This document shows positions 9,356-21,855 of a stretch of DNA of 64,000 nucleotides, piece by piece. Both the position numbers and the translations under genes were made by a program. The stretch lies in NCBI GenBank assembly GCA_951801825.1, contig CATOOF010000002.1, positions 226,441 through 290,440 of the forward strand, written 5' to 3'. The notes beneath the pieces are model-generated. The model saw nothing but the letters and a program-made list of their open reading frames with translations. It was not told the DNA's origin and did no database searches. The DNA is from an uncultured Alphaproteobacteria bacterium (lineage in GTDB: Bacteria; Pseudomonadota; Alphaproteobacteria; Rs-D84). Every line of letters begins with the position of its first letter. The stretch's first letter is position 1.

Positions 9356-10450
9356 ATGATGAAGAGAGTTACTTATGGCACAATGTTTGTACTGCTGGGC
9401 TGTATAATATCAGCACAATGCCACGGAATAGAATACAAATCATTGATGCAAATGTGGGGGGTATATGATTACAAAGCGACATCTGGTACCGCCGGGGCCT
9501 TCGTACTGGCGGGATGCGTTGGCAAATCAGGATGTAAATCAATCGTTGGCCTGGTGGCCGACAAAATTGTAGAGCATGGCGGATACTTTTGTCCATATCG
9601 CATTGCCCTGGGATTGTCGCGTTTTAAATATTATTACCCCGCCAACGACCCCACATGGAGCACACGGTGCGCGTGGCTGTGTGAGGCCGGATATTCCGGC
9701 ACGGGTTGCGCAGTGCAGACCGGCACACCATCCTATTGCGACACAAAACCATATACCGCAACCAGTACCGGAAAATTCGGCGACCCTCAGACAATAAATG
9801 CGTCGGTGGGCAAGACAATAGAAATCAGCCGGTTTGCCAGCTGGGATTTTAATACACTGGTTTTGGGCGCAACACAATTCATTGATCATGGAATAATAGC
9901 GGCCCCCGTACGACTGAGATATGGCAAACATATACACGGCATACATGTATACGGCGGCAACGGAACCACCAAAACATTATGCGCCACGGGATATAAACCG
10001 GACAACAACGGCACAAAATGCGTACCAATAAATGCCGAGATTTGTAATACCTCAATGGCAAATCTGAGCATGTGTTACGGATTTTCCAAATCGGATTACA
10101 ACAGCAAAATACACTATCTGGTGGATGATGGCGGATGCGCAAAATTCTTTTGTTCCGAAGTGGGCACCGCATTTGCGCAACCGGGACAATACGAATGCCA
10201 GCCATGCCCGGCAGAGGGCCGAAATGGAATAGATCCGGCAAGCGGCGTCTGCATAAAATGCAACAGCGGGCAAGCTTTTGACAGCACCAGCAACCAATGT
10301 GTTACCGCACGGCCATACACACATACAGATTTACAATACGGTATCGGGCAAACATCCGGCAGTACGGCATTAAAAAACCAGTGTTGGACATATACAGAGC
10401 CAGATGAATACAAAAACTGCGTTATGGGGAATAATTCCATAAATGATTAA
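9356..10450 (+). CDS. Secreted cysteine-rich protein, unknown function
   Basis: N-terminal hydrophobic MFVLLGCIISAQCHG, many Cys, CQPCPAEGRNGIDPASGVCIKC module. Confidence 0.7.
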   Translation: MMKRVTYGTMFVLLGCIISAQCHGIEYKSLMQMWGVYDYKATSGTAGAFVLAGCVGKSGCKSIVGLVADKIVEHGGYFCPYRIALGLSRFKYYYPANDPTWSTRCAWLCEAGYSGTGCAVQTGTPSYCDTKPYTATSTGKFGDPQTINASVGKTIEISRFASWDFNTLVLGATQFIDHGIIAAPVRLRYGKHIHGIHVYGGNGTTKTLCATGYKPDNNGTKCVPINAEICNTSMANLSMCYGFSKSDYNSKIHYLVDDGGCAKFFCSEVGTAFAQPGQYECQPCPAEGRNGIDPASGVCIKCNSGQAFDSTSNQCVTARPYTHTDLQYGIGQTSGSTALKNQCWTYTEPDEYKNCVMGNNSIND

Positions 10451-10481
10451 AAAAATATCCCGCGTTGCGGGATATTTTTTA
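10451..10481. terminator. Bidirectional terminator
   Basis: aaaaaatatcccgcgttgcgggatatttttt. Confidence 0.75.
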
Positions 10482-11636
10482 TACGTCAAAATTATATTTC
10501 TTTATCGATTTCACAATCGCATTAGCCAGTTTATTCTGATGCGAATCCGATTTTAATAATTTTTCTTCGGCCGCGTTTGACAGGTGTCCCAACTCAACCA
10601 GCGCCCCCGGCACAGTTGAACGCAATACTGCGAACGGCGCATGCCGCACATTGGCACCGGGCTGTTGTTCTATGCCGCTGCCACGGAATGTCTTGGCACA
10701 GCCCATTGCGTATTCCTCGCTAAGCTCTGCCACGGCGTGCTGTTGCAACGCGGATAATGCGATACGAATATCCTTGGAAAACTCAGAGAATCCACTGACG
10801 TCTATTTTATCGGCCGCGTTTTCCGCATCCGCCAGCTTTTGCGCCTCTTCGTCGGACGCCTTTTCAGATAGTGTGTATATCGAAAATCCTTTCATTGCGC
10901 GGCTGGGGTTCGCGTTTGCATGCAACGATATAAACAGGTCGCCCTTGCGACGTTCCGCAATGGATGCGCGCTCCGCCAGTTTTAAATATGTGTCGTCACT
11001 GCGCGTCAGATACGTCTTGAAACCCGCCGCATCCAGTTTTGCCTTCAGTTTTTTAGCAACCGCCAGAACGACCACTTTTTCCTTGGTTCCGCCCTTACCT
11101 ATACAGCCGGGATCTTTGCCACCGTGGCCGGCATCTATTACAATAGTGTATTTTTTCGACGGGGTTGCCGCGGCAATCTGTTGTGCCGCCGCCTGGTTGG
11201 ATTGCGATGCGGCAGTGCCGGCTGCAAAATCCAGCACCAGGCGGTAATCAGTATCGCCATTTGGCGACAACACCATAATCTGGGACTTTGGAATATCCGA
11301 AACAGGACGGCGCAACATTGCACGTATTTCCAATGTGTCGCCACTTTGGGCCTGTGATATGGAAGAGACCAGCGTACCGGCCGCCAATGTCGGCGCCAGC
11401 GATGCATTCGCCGCCGTATTTGCCAGACGTATAACCAACTGGTTCTCAGGATAACTTATTGTATAGGATGGACGCTGGGCCGTTTCTATAACAAGGCGCG
11501 TTTTGTTCCCAGGCTGTACCCCCGTGCGCAACGAACGCAATGAATTCCGTGCCGCCATCGCACGACGCGGCATGACCATAACCGCCATTGCACCAATGCC
11601 GGTTATTTTCAAAAGATTTCTTCTGGATATTTTCAT
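10479..11636 (-). CDS. N-acetylmuramoyl-L-alanine amidase (AMIN + Amidase_3), Tat signal
   Basis: SRRNLLKITGIGAMAVM Tat-type signal; TIVIDAGHGGKDPGCIG, ISLHANA, ALVELGHLSNAAEEKLL. Confidence 0.92.
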   Translation of the reverse strand: MKISRRNLLKITGIGAMAVMVMPRRAMAARNSLRSLRTGVQPGNKTRLVIETAQRPSYTISYPENQLVIRLANTAANASLAPTLAAGTLVSSISQAQSGDTLEIRAMLRRPVSDIPKSQIMVLSPNGDTDYRLVLDFAAGTAASQSNQAAAQQIAAATPSKKYTIVIDAGHGGKDPGCIGKGGTKEKVVVLAVAKKLKAKLDAAGFKTYLTRSDDTYLKLAERASIAERRKGDLFISLHANANPSRAMKGFSIYTLSEKASDEEAQKLADAENAADKIDVSGFSEFSKDIRIALSALQQHAVAELSEEYAMGCAKTFRGSGIEQQPGANVRHAPFAVLRSTVPGALVELGHLSNAAEEKLLKSDSHQNKLANAIVKSIKKYNFDV

Positions 11637-11759
11637 GATAAAAATTATATCAAATTAACACCCCACGTTCAAGCGATAAACAACGCTTAAGCCAATCGCC
11701 GCTTGATTTTATAACAATACTGATATAGCATATATGTCCATTAAGGACAGGAGTATGGC

Positions 11760-12644
11760 ATGCAGCCAAATTTTTTAATATCAGTCGTAATCCCGATGTA
11801 TAACGCCGAACGGTTTATTTCCAAATGTCTGGAACATCTGATTCATCAGACATACAAAAATCTGGAAATAATTATCGTGGACGACGGCAGCACGGATAAA
11901 TCTGTCGAGATATGCCGCCGCTATGCAGCCGCCGACGCCCGAATAAAGATAATATCCCAGAAAAACGGCGGACCATCGGTTGCATTGAATACGGGCCTGG
12001 ATGCGGCAAGCGGCATGTATGTCCACTTTCACGATCACGACGATTATGTAAATCTGGACTATTTTGAAGTTATGGCACGCGCGGCGGAACAAACAGGTGC
12101 CGACATTATGTGCGGAGAGGTAAACCAGCACGAATATAACTTTCCGCGGTTTCGGTCGTTAGAGATATGTATAAGCTTGCGCGACAAGGTGCTGAAAACA
12201 GCGGCAAACAAATTTAACCCTGCGTGGCGCTATCTGTATAAAAAGAGTTTTCTGGATAAAACAGGCCTGAAATACGAACCAGATATATTCGGCGCCCAAG
12301 ATGTATATTTTACCAAGCCGGCAATTATACTGGCCGACAGTGTGGCACTGGTTCCGGGCGCGGTTTACAATGTTGTAAATACCGACACAGCATTGGGCAA
12401 GGCCCATAAAAAGCTACGCAGGGCCGCTGAATGCCCGGGGGCCCGGGCCGCGCATGCGCGATATTGTGAATTTTTGGCGAAACACAATGCGACGGAAATA
12501 ATATCAATGCCAGAGGCCCCACTGGAAACACAAGAGTTGCGCATATTTAACATGCCCATTACGCGTCGCGTAATATTTCACAATAAAATCCGCTATTATT
12601 TTATGGGATTGAACATAGGGACAAGACGCATTATTCGTGATTAA
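11760..12644 (+). CDS. Family 2 glycosyltransferase
   Basis: ISVVIPMYNAERFISKCLEHLIHQTYKNLEIIIVDDGSTDKS...FHDHDDYV. Confidence 0.93.
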   Translation: MQPNFLISVVIPMYNAERFISKCLEHLIHQTYKNLEIIIVDDGSTDKSVEICRRYAAADARIKIISQKNGGPSVALNTGLDAASGMYVHFHDHDDYVNLDYFEVMARAAEQTGADIMCGEVNQHEYNFPRFRSLEICISLRDKVLKTAANKFNPAWRYLYKKSFLDKTGLKYEPDIFGAQDVYFTKPAIILADSVALVPGAVYNVVNTDTALGKAHKKLRRAAECPGARAAHARYCEFLAKHNATEIISMPEAPLETQELRIFNMPITRRVIFHNKIRYYFMGLNIGTRRIIRD

Positions 12645-12671
12645 AAAAAACGCCCGACGGGCGTTTTTTTC
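12643..12671. terminator. Bidirectional terminator
   Basis: aaaaaaaacgcccgacgggcgttttttt. Confidence 0.75.
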
Positions 12672-12680
12672 TATATGCGT

Positions 12681-13943
12681 TTACTGTGCACGACAGCTGG
12701 CAAACGTCTGGGCCATCAGTGATGTTTCCTGGGAGGTCATCGGCTGGACCGGTATTGTATAACAGCGCGAGCCATCCTCTATTACAAAAACCTTGGTTCC
12801 ACGTTTATAGGCCGTCTGCATGCTGTCCATTTGGGCGGATGTCAAAAACGCATTCTGGGTCAGTGCAGAATTTGTCAGCGCCGCATTCACAACCTGTTTT
12901 GCCATATTATAATTATCCAAGCGCGACAATGTCTGTACCTGCATGTACAGGCTTTGGGCCTGATACGGATTATCGGGCTGGGCACCGTTCTGCGTTGGGA
13001 ACGCCACCCCGGTTATCAGCGCCGCCGCCGTCTGTAATGCGGTTGGCTGGTCCGAATTGCCGGCAGAATAATCGGCGGTATTTATCTGCAGATTGTCGCC
13101 GCATGCCAAATTCATTCTATTCGCATAACCCGCCAATACGGAATCAACCGCGGCCTGCCAATCGGCCCCCTTGTTATTCATATCCAGACTGACGATTTTT
13201 TCTGCCCAGCCCCATATGTTCGCACCAACATTTCCGGCATTGGAAAAACGAGTTACCATTTCCGCACTGCCACCCGGGACGCCGGCGCCACATGCCCCGG
13301 TCAGCTGAGAACTAAGCATGCTTGACGTTTCGTTTCCATATGTCATGGCCACAGAATGGCATGCCATTGCCGCCTCTAGTTCCTGGCGGCGCAACAGACA
13401 CAGATCTGAATGAGATTTTGACAGCTGGTCCGCCATGTTCGCCATCGCCAGATATGACATAACCTCTTGCTGAACATATGACGGGCACAGGCGCGCCGCA
13501 GTGTTCATACCACCGGCCCCACCCAGCGTATTTACCCCATATTGCGGCAACAATATCGATGTATCTTTTTGCAGGCACAGCATTGCATAATTATACAGTT
13601 CGCTTTCAGAGCTGTACTGACAGCGACCAGAACGCTGTCCCGGGACCGCCGTCACATCGCCACAATAATCCGACAGGCATTTGTAAATTTTTTCACGGCA
13701 TGCCGTATCAACATCAGGCTGGGTTACCATGTAATATGTATTGCGCTGATTTGCCTTGTACGCATTTGCCAGCCCCTGTTTCCCGCGGGCACCACCAGTC
13801 GACGGGGTATATATCCCACCCGTGGCATCAGATGCAGATACCGTCCCGGCCGATACAGCCATGGCCGCCGTCCCCCAGGAAAACAGCACGGTCAAACAAA
13901 ACGCCAGCGTCAAATTTTTCATTAAAATCCCCTCTCTTTCCAT
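12681..13943 (-). CDS. Secreted protein of unknown function; likely start at internal MKNLTLAF
   Basis: MKNLTLAFCLTVLFSWGTAAMA signal peptide; paired Cys (CREKIYKCLSDYCGD), no recognised domain. Confidence 0.6.
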   Translation of the reverse strand: MEREGILMKNLTLAFCLTVLFSWGTAAMAVSAGTVSASDATGGIYTPSTGGARGKQGLANAYKANQRNTYYMVTQPDVDTACREKIYKCLSDYCGDVTAVPGQRSGRCQYSSESELYNYAMLCLQKDTSILLPQYGVNTLGGAGGMNTAARLCPSYVQQEVMSYLAMANMADQLSKSHSDLCLLRRQELEAAMACHSVAMTYGNETSSMLSSQLTGACGAGVPGGSAEMVTRFSNAGNVGANIWGWAEKIVSLDMNNKGADWQAAVDSVLAGYANRMNLACGDNLQINTADYSAGNSDQPTALQTAAALITGVAFPTQNGAQPDNPYQAQSLYMQVQTLSRLDNYNMAKQVVNAALTNSALTQNAFLTSAQMDSMQTAYKRGTKVFVIEDGSRCYTIPVQPMTSQETSLMAQTFASCRAQ

Positions 13944-14024
13944 GAAATTTTAACATATCGGCGCTAAAAAGGCAAACATTCATTTTAGGTTGATTTGCAT
14001 TTTATAATTGTTATTATTCTGCAC

Positions 14025-15105
14025 ATGATTATACCAAACGAAGTCTTATCACAAATACACGACGACATCGCCGCCGTAAGGGGGTTTCTTTGACCCCGAC
14101 AAACTGCAATCCGAAATAGAAGAACTGAACAAGGCCGCATCCGCACCGGACCTGTGGTCTGACCAGGACGCCGCACGCGCCATATTGCAAAAGAAAGCGG
14201 GGCTGGAAAAATCTTTAAGCGAATTAAGCAAGCTGGAATCTGATTATCAGACACTGGCTGAACTGTACCAAATCGCGCCGGATGATGCAGATGTTATTGC
14301 CGATATAGAACGTTTGGGCTCGGACGCACACCGCGCCAAATTCATTACCCTGTTCCGTGACCCTGCAGACAGTAACGGCGCCTTTTTGTTTATTCAGGCC
14401 GGCGCCGGCGGAACCGAGGCCCAAGACTGGGCTCAGATGCTGGCCCGGATGTATGCACGCTGGGCGGAACGCCACGGATTTACGTTGGATATAATAGAGG
14501 AACATGAAGGCGATACCGCCGGAATAAAAAACATAACATACCGCATATCCGGAATGCGCGCGTACGGATGGCTGAAAAATGAAATCGGCGTCCATCGCCT
14601 GGTCCGAATATCGCCATTTAATGCCAACGGCAAGCGCCAGACCAGTTTTGCATCTGTGGATGTATGGCCCGATGTTGATGATACAATTGAAATCGAGATA
14701 AATGACAAAGATTTACGCATTGACACATACCGCGCATCGGGTGCCGGCGGCCAGCACGTTAACAAAACCGACAGCGCGGTACGCATAACACACATTCCCA
14801 CAAATACAGTCGTTACATGCCAGAATGAACGCAGCCAGATACAGAACAAGGAAATGGCGATGAAAATGTTGCGCAGTAAACTGTACGAGCTGGAAATGCA
14901 AAAACGTGCCGCCGAACAGGATGCCACCAAAGCCGCCCAAAAGAAAATTGAATGGGGCAGCCAAATCCGCAACTATGTCCTGTACCCGTATCAGTTGGTA
15001 AAAGATGTACGAACCGGGGTCGAAAATACCGATTCTGATGCTGTTCTGGACGGCGATTTGGATGAATTTATGCTAAGCCTGTTACAACGCGGTAATTTAC
15101 TATAA
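14025..15105 (+). CDS. prfB: Peptide chain release factor 2, programmed +1 frameshift at the TGA at 14091
   Basis: ATG at 14025 reads 22 codons to ...GTA AGG GGG TTT CTT TGA C; after +1 shift DPDKLQSEIEEL...GGTEAQDWAQML...RASGAGGQHVNKTDSAVRITHIPT. Confidence 0.95.
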
Positions 15106-15178
15106 AAAACCTAAAAACTTGACTTTTTGTGATTTTTGTATAGCATTTATAAACTGAAAAATAATAAGGTTAGACATA

Positions 15179-15994
15179 ATGGACAAAAAGATACCTGATT
15201 TTCGTAAAAAAGTACTGTTAAGTTGTTTTCGCGGGGTAATAAACATAACAACACCCAACAACGCGGGCACTCAAAACACCGTATATTTTGTAAAAACCAA
15301 CACCGGCGATTTTGTCGCAAAATTCGGCTGTCGTGATATGGTGTTAAAGAATTGTATTGCGGCACGCCTGGCGGGCCGGCACGGAATATCCGTGCCCGAT
15401 GTGTCCACCGCGGAATACAACGGCCAATGGATAGAGACATACCCGATGATTTCCGGCAAAACATTATTTGAACGCATTCGCAGCGGCATGCCCGAACCGG
15501 CGGTACGCCTGGCGTTTGAAAATATGCTGACCCAGTTTGTGTATATGGGCAATATTCAAATGCCAGCAAAACAGCCTATAAATAATAAATGTTTTGAAAT
15601 TCACAACACCACATATGAACACACCAAAAACTCTAATGGTGCGGCGATGGCTATGGTTTTGCGCCCAATCGTATATATGCTAAATCGCGGTCGTGCACAC
15701 AACAGCGGCCTGTACCATTCCGACATGTCGCCGAAAAATGTTATCGTAAATGAAAAAGGCCATATTGTTTCCATAATAGATATGGACAGCATGACCGTAT
15801 GCAATCGCGATTTCGCATTCAGCGCAATAGCTGACAAATGGTGCGAGATGGGCTTTAACCTTAATGAACTGTATGACAAATACGAATACCTATCAAATCA
15901 TCAGATAAACCGCATACGCATTGGCGGAATGTTGCGTACGATACATCTGGGCAAGTATTTGATGTTCAAAACAAACAAGCACAGACAAAAATAA
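15179..15994 (+). CDS. Aminoglycoside phosphotransferase-like/small-molecule kinase fold protein
   Basis: GLYHSDMSPKNVIVNEKGHIVSIIDMDSM (HxDxxxxN ... DxD). Confidence 0.7.
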   Translation: MDKKIPDFRKKVLLSCFRGVINITTPNNAGTQNTVYFVKTNTGDFVAKFGCRDMVLKNCIAARLAGRHGISVPDVSTAEYNGQWIETYPMISGKTLFERIRSGMPEPAVRLAFENMLTQFVYMGNIQMPAKQPINNKCFEIHNTTYEHTKNSNGAAMAMVLRPIVYMLNRGRAHNSGLYHSDMSPKNVIVNEKGHIVSIIDMDSMTVCNRDFAFSAIADKWCEMGFNLNELYDKYEYLSNHQINRIRIGGMLRTIHLGKYLMFKTNKHRQK

Positions 15995-16124
15995 TATTAT
16001 TTCAAATGTTATAGATACGGTTTTTGCGGGGGAATGCCGGGGCGCACTGTGTGTTTTATGATTTTTTAATAATTCATGTTTGATTTTACAGGAAATCGCT
16101 GTATAATTATGTGCAAATCAGATT

Positions 16125-16201
16125 GCACCCATAGCACAACTGGATAATGCGCCGCCCTCCGAAGGCGGAGATTACAGGTTCGAATCCTGTTGGGTGCGCC
16201 A
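16125..16201 (+). tRNA. tRNA-Arg (anticodon CCG)
   Basis: GCACCCA...TGGGTGC acceptor, CCGCC-ctCCGaa-GGCGG anticodon arm, encoded CCA. Confidence 0.93.
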
Positions 16202-16202
16202 G

Positions 16203-16238
16203 AAACAAAAAACGCCCATAATTGGGCGTTTTTTTTAT
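16203..16238 (+). terminator. Terminator after tRNA-Arg
   Basis: aaaaaacgcccataattgggcgtttttttt. Confidence 0.75.
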
Positions 16239-16258
16239 GTTTTGAAGGTTTATGGGGC

Positions 16259-18055
16259 TTATAAATTGTGGCCCTTAAACTGCATGTCGTGCAATGAACG
16301 ATACGCCCCACCCTCTATTTTCAATAATTCATCATGAGAGCCGGCCTCAACAATATGACCGTGATTTATAACCACAATTTTTGTCGCATTACGTATCGTA
16401 GATAGACGATGCGCAATTACAAATACCGTCTTGTCCTCCATCAGGTTTTCTATTGCCTTTTGAACAACGGCCTCTGCCTTGTTGTCAAGGGCGGATGTTG
16501 CCTCGTCCAGGACCAAGATAGGTGCATTTTTAAGGAATGCACGCGCGATGGCAACACGCTGTTTCTGGCCACCGGATAGCAAGATTCCGCGTTCGCCTAT
16601 CTGGGTGTCGACACCGTTGGGCAGCGAGCTTATAAAATCATCCAAATACGCCATTTTTATTGCGCGCTGAAGATCTTCGTCGGTTGCGGTTTCATTCCCC
16701 AGCATGATGTTTTCGCGTATTGTTCCCGCAAACAGGAAATTATCCTGGAAAACAACCGCAATGTTACGACGCAGTGACTTTAATGAAAAATCACGGATAT
16801 CTGTACCATCGATAAGTATGGCCCCGTGCGTTGGGTCATAAAAACGCGGCAGCAAGCTTACCAGTGTGGATTTGCCACCCCCAGAATTTCCAACCAGTGC
16901 AATCGTATCCCCGCGCTTTACGCTTAGGTTCACATCTGACAAAACAGGGGAATTGGGCACATATTCAAAGCACAAATCCCTGAACTCTATTTTCTTTAAT
17001 TTGCCGTCAAATTCTTTTGCATTTGGCTTGTCTTTTATTTGCGGTTCTGCGTTGAGTATTTCAAACACGCGATCAATGGCCATAAACGACATAACCATAG
17101 AGTTAAAGTTCCCGCCCAAGCTTTTCAAAGGCGTATACAACATGATAAGCGCGGTAAGGAACGAAACAAAACTGCCGCTGGTTATCTGGCCGCTAAGAAT
17201 CAGATACGAACCGTACCAGATGGCAAGCCCTATTCCAACCGACATAATCATATGCATCAATGGCGACAGCCAGCTGGTGCGCTGAATCATTTTTATTCGC
17301 AGCCAGAATATATTATCCAATACCTTAGAAAACTTTTCTGTTTGGCACTGTTCCAGATTATAGGATATAATCGTCTTGTTCCCCGCATAAGATTCATTAT
17401 ATGCAGTCAATATCGCAGAATCTGCCGATATTGATTTTTTTATTACCGAATTTATTCTTTTCTTGATACGCGTGGCCGGCAAAAATGCAAACACCAGCAC
17501 CATAACGCATATCAGCGCCAACTGCCACGAGTTATAGAACATCACACCAATCAGCGACAACGAAGAGAACAGACGCTGGACAAAAGTTTTTAGATTCTTT
17601 AACAGCCCCGCGCATGCCATGTCTGCATTATTATTGAACATGAATATAACGTCGCCTGAATTTTTGGTGTTAAAGAAATTCGTCTCGAACCCCAGCATTT
17701 TCTTGTATAAATCGAATTTCAGACGATTTGTTATCTTGGACCCCGTCCATGTGTTCAGATACGTTGCAACATACCCCAGGCCGCCCTGAAGCGTTGTAAA
17801 CGCAATTATGACCAGCGGTATATACCATGATGCCTGGATGGACTTTTCCACCATGACCAAATCCATATACGGTTTTAGCGAAAGCGCAATAACCGCATCC
17901 AGCGAGCCAATCGGAATAGTAATCAATATCGCCAACAGGGCCCGGAACCAATAAGGCTTAACATACGGCCACATGCGCCGATAATTATATATGAACGGAT
18001 TTTGAATCGCTTTGTTTAAACAATCTTTTACTGTCATACCAATCCCTTGTAACAA
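16259..18055 (-). CDS. ABC transporter, fused TM-ATPase, MsbA-like lipid exporter
   Basis: Six-TM region plus [52 protein letters not shown]. Confidence 0.93.
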   Translation of the reverse strand: MLQGIGMTVKDCLNKAIQNPFIYNYRRMWPYVKPYWFRALLAILITIPIGSLDAVIALSLKPYMDLVMVEKSIQASWYIPLVIIAFTTLQGGLGYVATYLNTWTGSKITNRLKFDLYKKMLGFETNFFNTKNSGDVIFMFNNNADMACAGLLKNLKTFVQRLFSSLSLIGVMFYNSWQLALICVMVLVFAFLPATRIKKRINSVIKKSISADSAILTAYNESYAGNKTIISYNLEQCQTEKFSKVLDNIFWLRIKMIQRTSWLSPLMHMIMSVGIGLAIWYGSYLILSGQITSGSFVSFLTALIMLYTPLKSLGGNFNSMVMSFMAIDRVFEILNAEPQIKDKPNAKEFDGKLKKIEFRDLCFEYVPNSPVLSDVNLSVKRGDTIALVGNSGGGKSTLVSLLPRFYDPTHGAILIDGTDIRDFSLKSLRRNIAVVFQDNFLFAGTIRENIMLGNETATDEDLQRAIKMAYLDDFISSLPNGVDTQIGERGILLSGGQKQRVAIARAFLKNAPILVLDEATSALDNKAEAVVQKAIENLMEDKTVFVIAHRLSTIRNATKIVVINHGHIVEAGSHDELLKIEGGAYRSLHDMQFKGHNL

Positions 18056-18163
18056 CGCCTACCATAGCTCAGACGAGGCAGATTGGCAAGTATTAATTAC
18101 TTGTTTTAAAACACCGTAATAGGTAAAATATCCTTGTTTCTATTATTAAACAAAGGCGCACCC

Positions 18164-18619
18164 ATGAAATTTATTTCAATTTTTACGCTGGCAGTCATCT
18201 TGACCGGATGCAACAGCATATCCATTAAACCCGGCACGATGCAGCCCAACACAACCGTTTACACAGACCGCGGCGGATTTACCATGCGCCGCAGTATAAA
18301 AGACGAACTGGAGCGCAGGGGATACAATGTTTTAGTCGGCACGGTTCAAAACAACAAAACGTCGGCAGACAACAGTGAAGAGTTCAGCAGAGTGCCAAAA
18401 AATGCCCGCTATTTTATAAAGGTATCGGAACGCAGTGAAAAATTTCGGCCGATATGGTGCATCTTTAACGGTGTTTGGTGGTGGAATTTTAATATATCAG
18501 TCGCAGACCAGAAAACCGGCACAGAACTGATGACATGGCGCGGACGCGGATGTGCCGACAGTTCCATGCGTCTGTTACGCCGAACGCTGAACCAGCTGGA
18601 AACATCACAGGCCAAGTAA
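18164..18619 (+). CDS. Putative lipoprotein
   Basis: MKFISIFTLAVILTGCNSIS lipobox; start internal to ORF 18134. Confidence 0.65.
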   Translation: MKFISIFTLAVILTGCNSISIKPGTMQPNTTVYTDRGGFTMRRSIKDELERRGYNVLVGTVQNNKTSADNSEEFSRVPKNARYFIKVSERSEKFRPIWCIFNGVWWWNFNISVADQKTGTELMTWRGRGCADSSMRLLRRTLNQLETSQAK

Positions 18620-18728
18620 AAATTCATAAATCATCACACACATTAACAACAGCGTATGAAACATTTCACACGCTGTTGTTTTTTATGAAAATAATCCCGA
18701 CAAAACAAGAAGTTATGAAAGAAATCCC

Positions 18729-18849
18729 TATGCCTAATTGAAATGAGCGGTTTAATTAGTCTCACTCTTGGTAACCAGAATATCTTAAAAACATGGCATG
18801 TGTCAACGGCAAAATATGCCTAAAAAAACCGCTGGGTTTAATTAGGCAA
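18729..18849. repeat. Inverted repeat upstream of a Cys-rich gene
   Basis: TGCCTAATT(18731-18739)/AATTAGGCA(18840-18848) and AGCGGTTT(18746-18753)/AAACCGCT(18826-18833). Confidence 0.75.
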
Positions 18850-18867
18850 TAGTTGATGGAGAAACAT

Positions 18868-19551
18868 ATGAATAAATACCCAATCTCAACACTTTTTTTC
18901 CTGGGGTTGATTTCTGCACCGCATTATGCAAATGCCGCGGGTGACGCCTGTAGCAGAGTTGGTATAACATCTGGCGTAAGGTGTAGCACGATTGATTTTA
19001 GTGGTGGAATAACTGTGATGAGGGACCCAAGTTGCTATAAGAACTCTATTGATATGGACGAGGGCATGTTATCAACATGTATTGCAAGGAGTTGCAATGG
19101 CATATGCGTCTGCACCTCTAAGCTCTGCGAACAACAAGAACAACAGTGTACTATCCCAGCTTGTATAACAGGAATTACATGGGGGGCGACGTTATCGTCT
19201 GGCGTACAAGTGGGGTTAACCACGGCAAGCAGTGTTTCAGCTTGCAAACCTTGTAAAGATATTCCGGTATATAGATGCGGCGAGGGATATTATTTATCAA
19301 AACTAGGTAGTTTTGATACGCTGGAATATGATGGCGAAATATATGCCGCATCCAGCATAAATTGCATTGCCTGTCCATATGCGTCCGACGATAAAAACAA
19401 ACCAACGATCATGGAGACCCCGCCATCTTATGCCACATCAACGGCGGGATTAAATGATATAAACAGCTGTAGAGTAAAGGCCAACTCTTCAATACAGTCA
19501 ACCGCCGGAACATATGTTTATACCGCGAATTGCGGATATAGCGGCTCTTAA
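18868..19551 (+). CDS. Secreted cysteine-rich protein, unknown function
   Basis: MNKYPISTLFFLGLISAPHYANAA signal after GGAG; CKPC, YRCGEGYYL, C-terminal GTYVYTANCGYSGS. Confidence 0.7.
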   Translation: MNKYPISTLFFLGLISAPHYANAAGDACSRVGITSGVRCSTIDFSGGITVMRDPSCYKNSIDMDEGMLSTCIARSCNGICVCTSKLCEQQEQQCTIPACITGITWGATLSSGVQVGLTTASSVSACKPCKDIPVYRCGEGYYLSKLGSFDTLEYDGEIYAASSINCIACPYASDDKNKPTIMETPPSYATSTAGLNDINSCRVKANSSIQSTAGTYVYTANCGYSGS

Positions 19552-19584
19552 AAAACACCGCCAATTCGGCGGTGTTTTTTTAAG
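19550..19584. terminator. Bidirectional terminator
   Basis: aaaaaacaccgccaattcggcggtgttttttta. Confidence 0.75.
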
Positions 19585-19592
19585 AACAATTA

Positions 19593-20279
19593 TTAGTCCT
19601 TGGTCGTGTATTCGCAGAACCCTTCGTTCGTGTCACAGCGGGCAATAACACCCTCGCTGATGAAATAGCCGCGATCATGCAGGCATGCCGCACAAACCTC
19701 GGGCGCCTCTGTTCCGATATGCCAGTTGCCACAGTTGGTGCAACGCCACATCACAATTTTATCAGACTTAAACAATGTGCCGTTTTCTATTGCCTCTGCC
19801 AAGGCGCGAAAACGAGATTCATGATAGCGTTCCGCATAACCGATATTTTTCAGAACCTCTGCGATTGCCGGAAAACCTTCCTGGGCGGCAATCTGGGCAA
19901 ACTTTGGATACATGTCTGTATTTTCTTCGTGTTCGCCATAGGCCGCGGCCTTTAAGTTTTCAAGCGTATCGCCAATTTTTCCCGCCGGGAATGCCGCCGT
20001 GATTTCCAAATCGCCACCTTCTAAAAATTTAAACAGGCGGGACGCATGTTCTTTTTCCTGGTCTGCGGTTTCCATAAAGATTTTTGCAATGGCCTGGTAA
20101 CCATCTTTTTTTGCCTTGGACGCATAGAACGTATAACGGTTGCGAGCCTGAGATTCCCCGGCAAACGCCATTAATAAATTCTTTTCAGTCTGGGTTCCTT
20201 TTAGGGATACTGTCATGCTTTTTGCTCCTTTGTGATTATTTTCCCACAAAATACTATCAGAGACCTTTACAAAAAGCAA
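19593..20279 (-). CDS. Rubrerythrin
   Basis: Ferritin-like ESQARNRYTFYASKAKKDGYQAIAKIFMETADQEKEHA plus rubredoxin-like WRCTNCGNWHIGTEAPEVCAAC. Confidence 0.95.
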   Translation of the reverse strand: MLFVKVSDSILWENNHKGAKSMTVSLKGTQTEKNLLMAFAGESQARNRYTFYASKAKKDGYQAIAKIFMETADQEKEHASRLFKFLEGGDLEITAAFPAGKIGDTLENLKAAAYGEHEENTDMYPKFAQIAAQEGFPAIAEVLKNIGYAERYHESRFRALAEAIENGTLFKSDKIVMWRCTNCGNWHIGTEAPEVCAACLHDRGYFISEGVIARCDTNEGFCEYTTKD

Positions 20280-20283
20280 AAAA

Positions 20284-21835
<1,552 letters not shown>

Positions 21836-21855
21836 CTAAAAGATTATAATTATAA

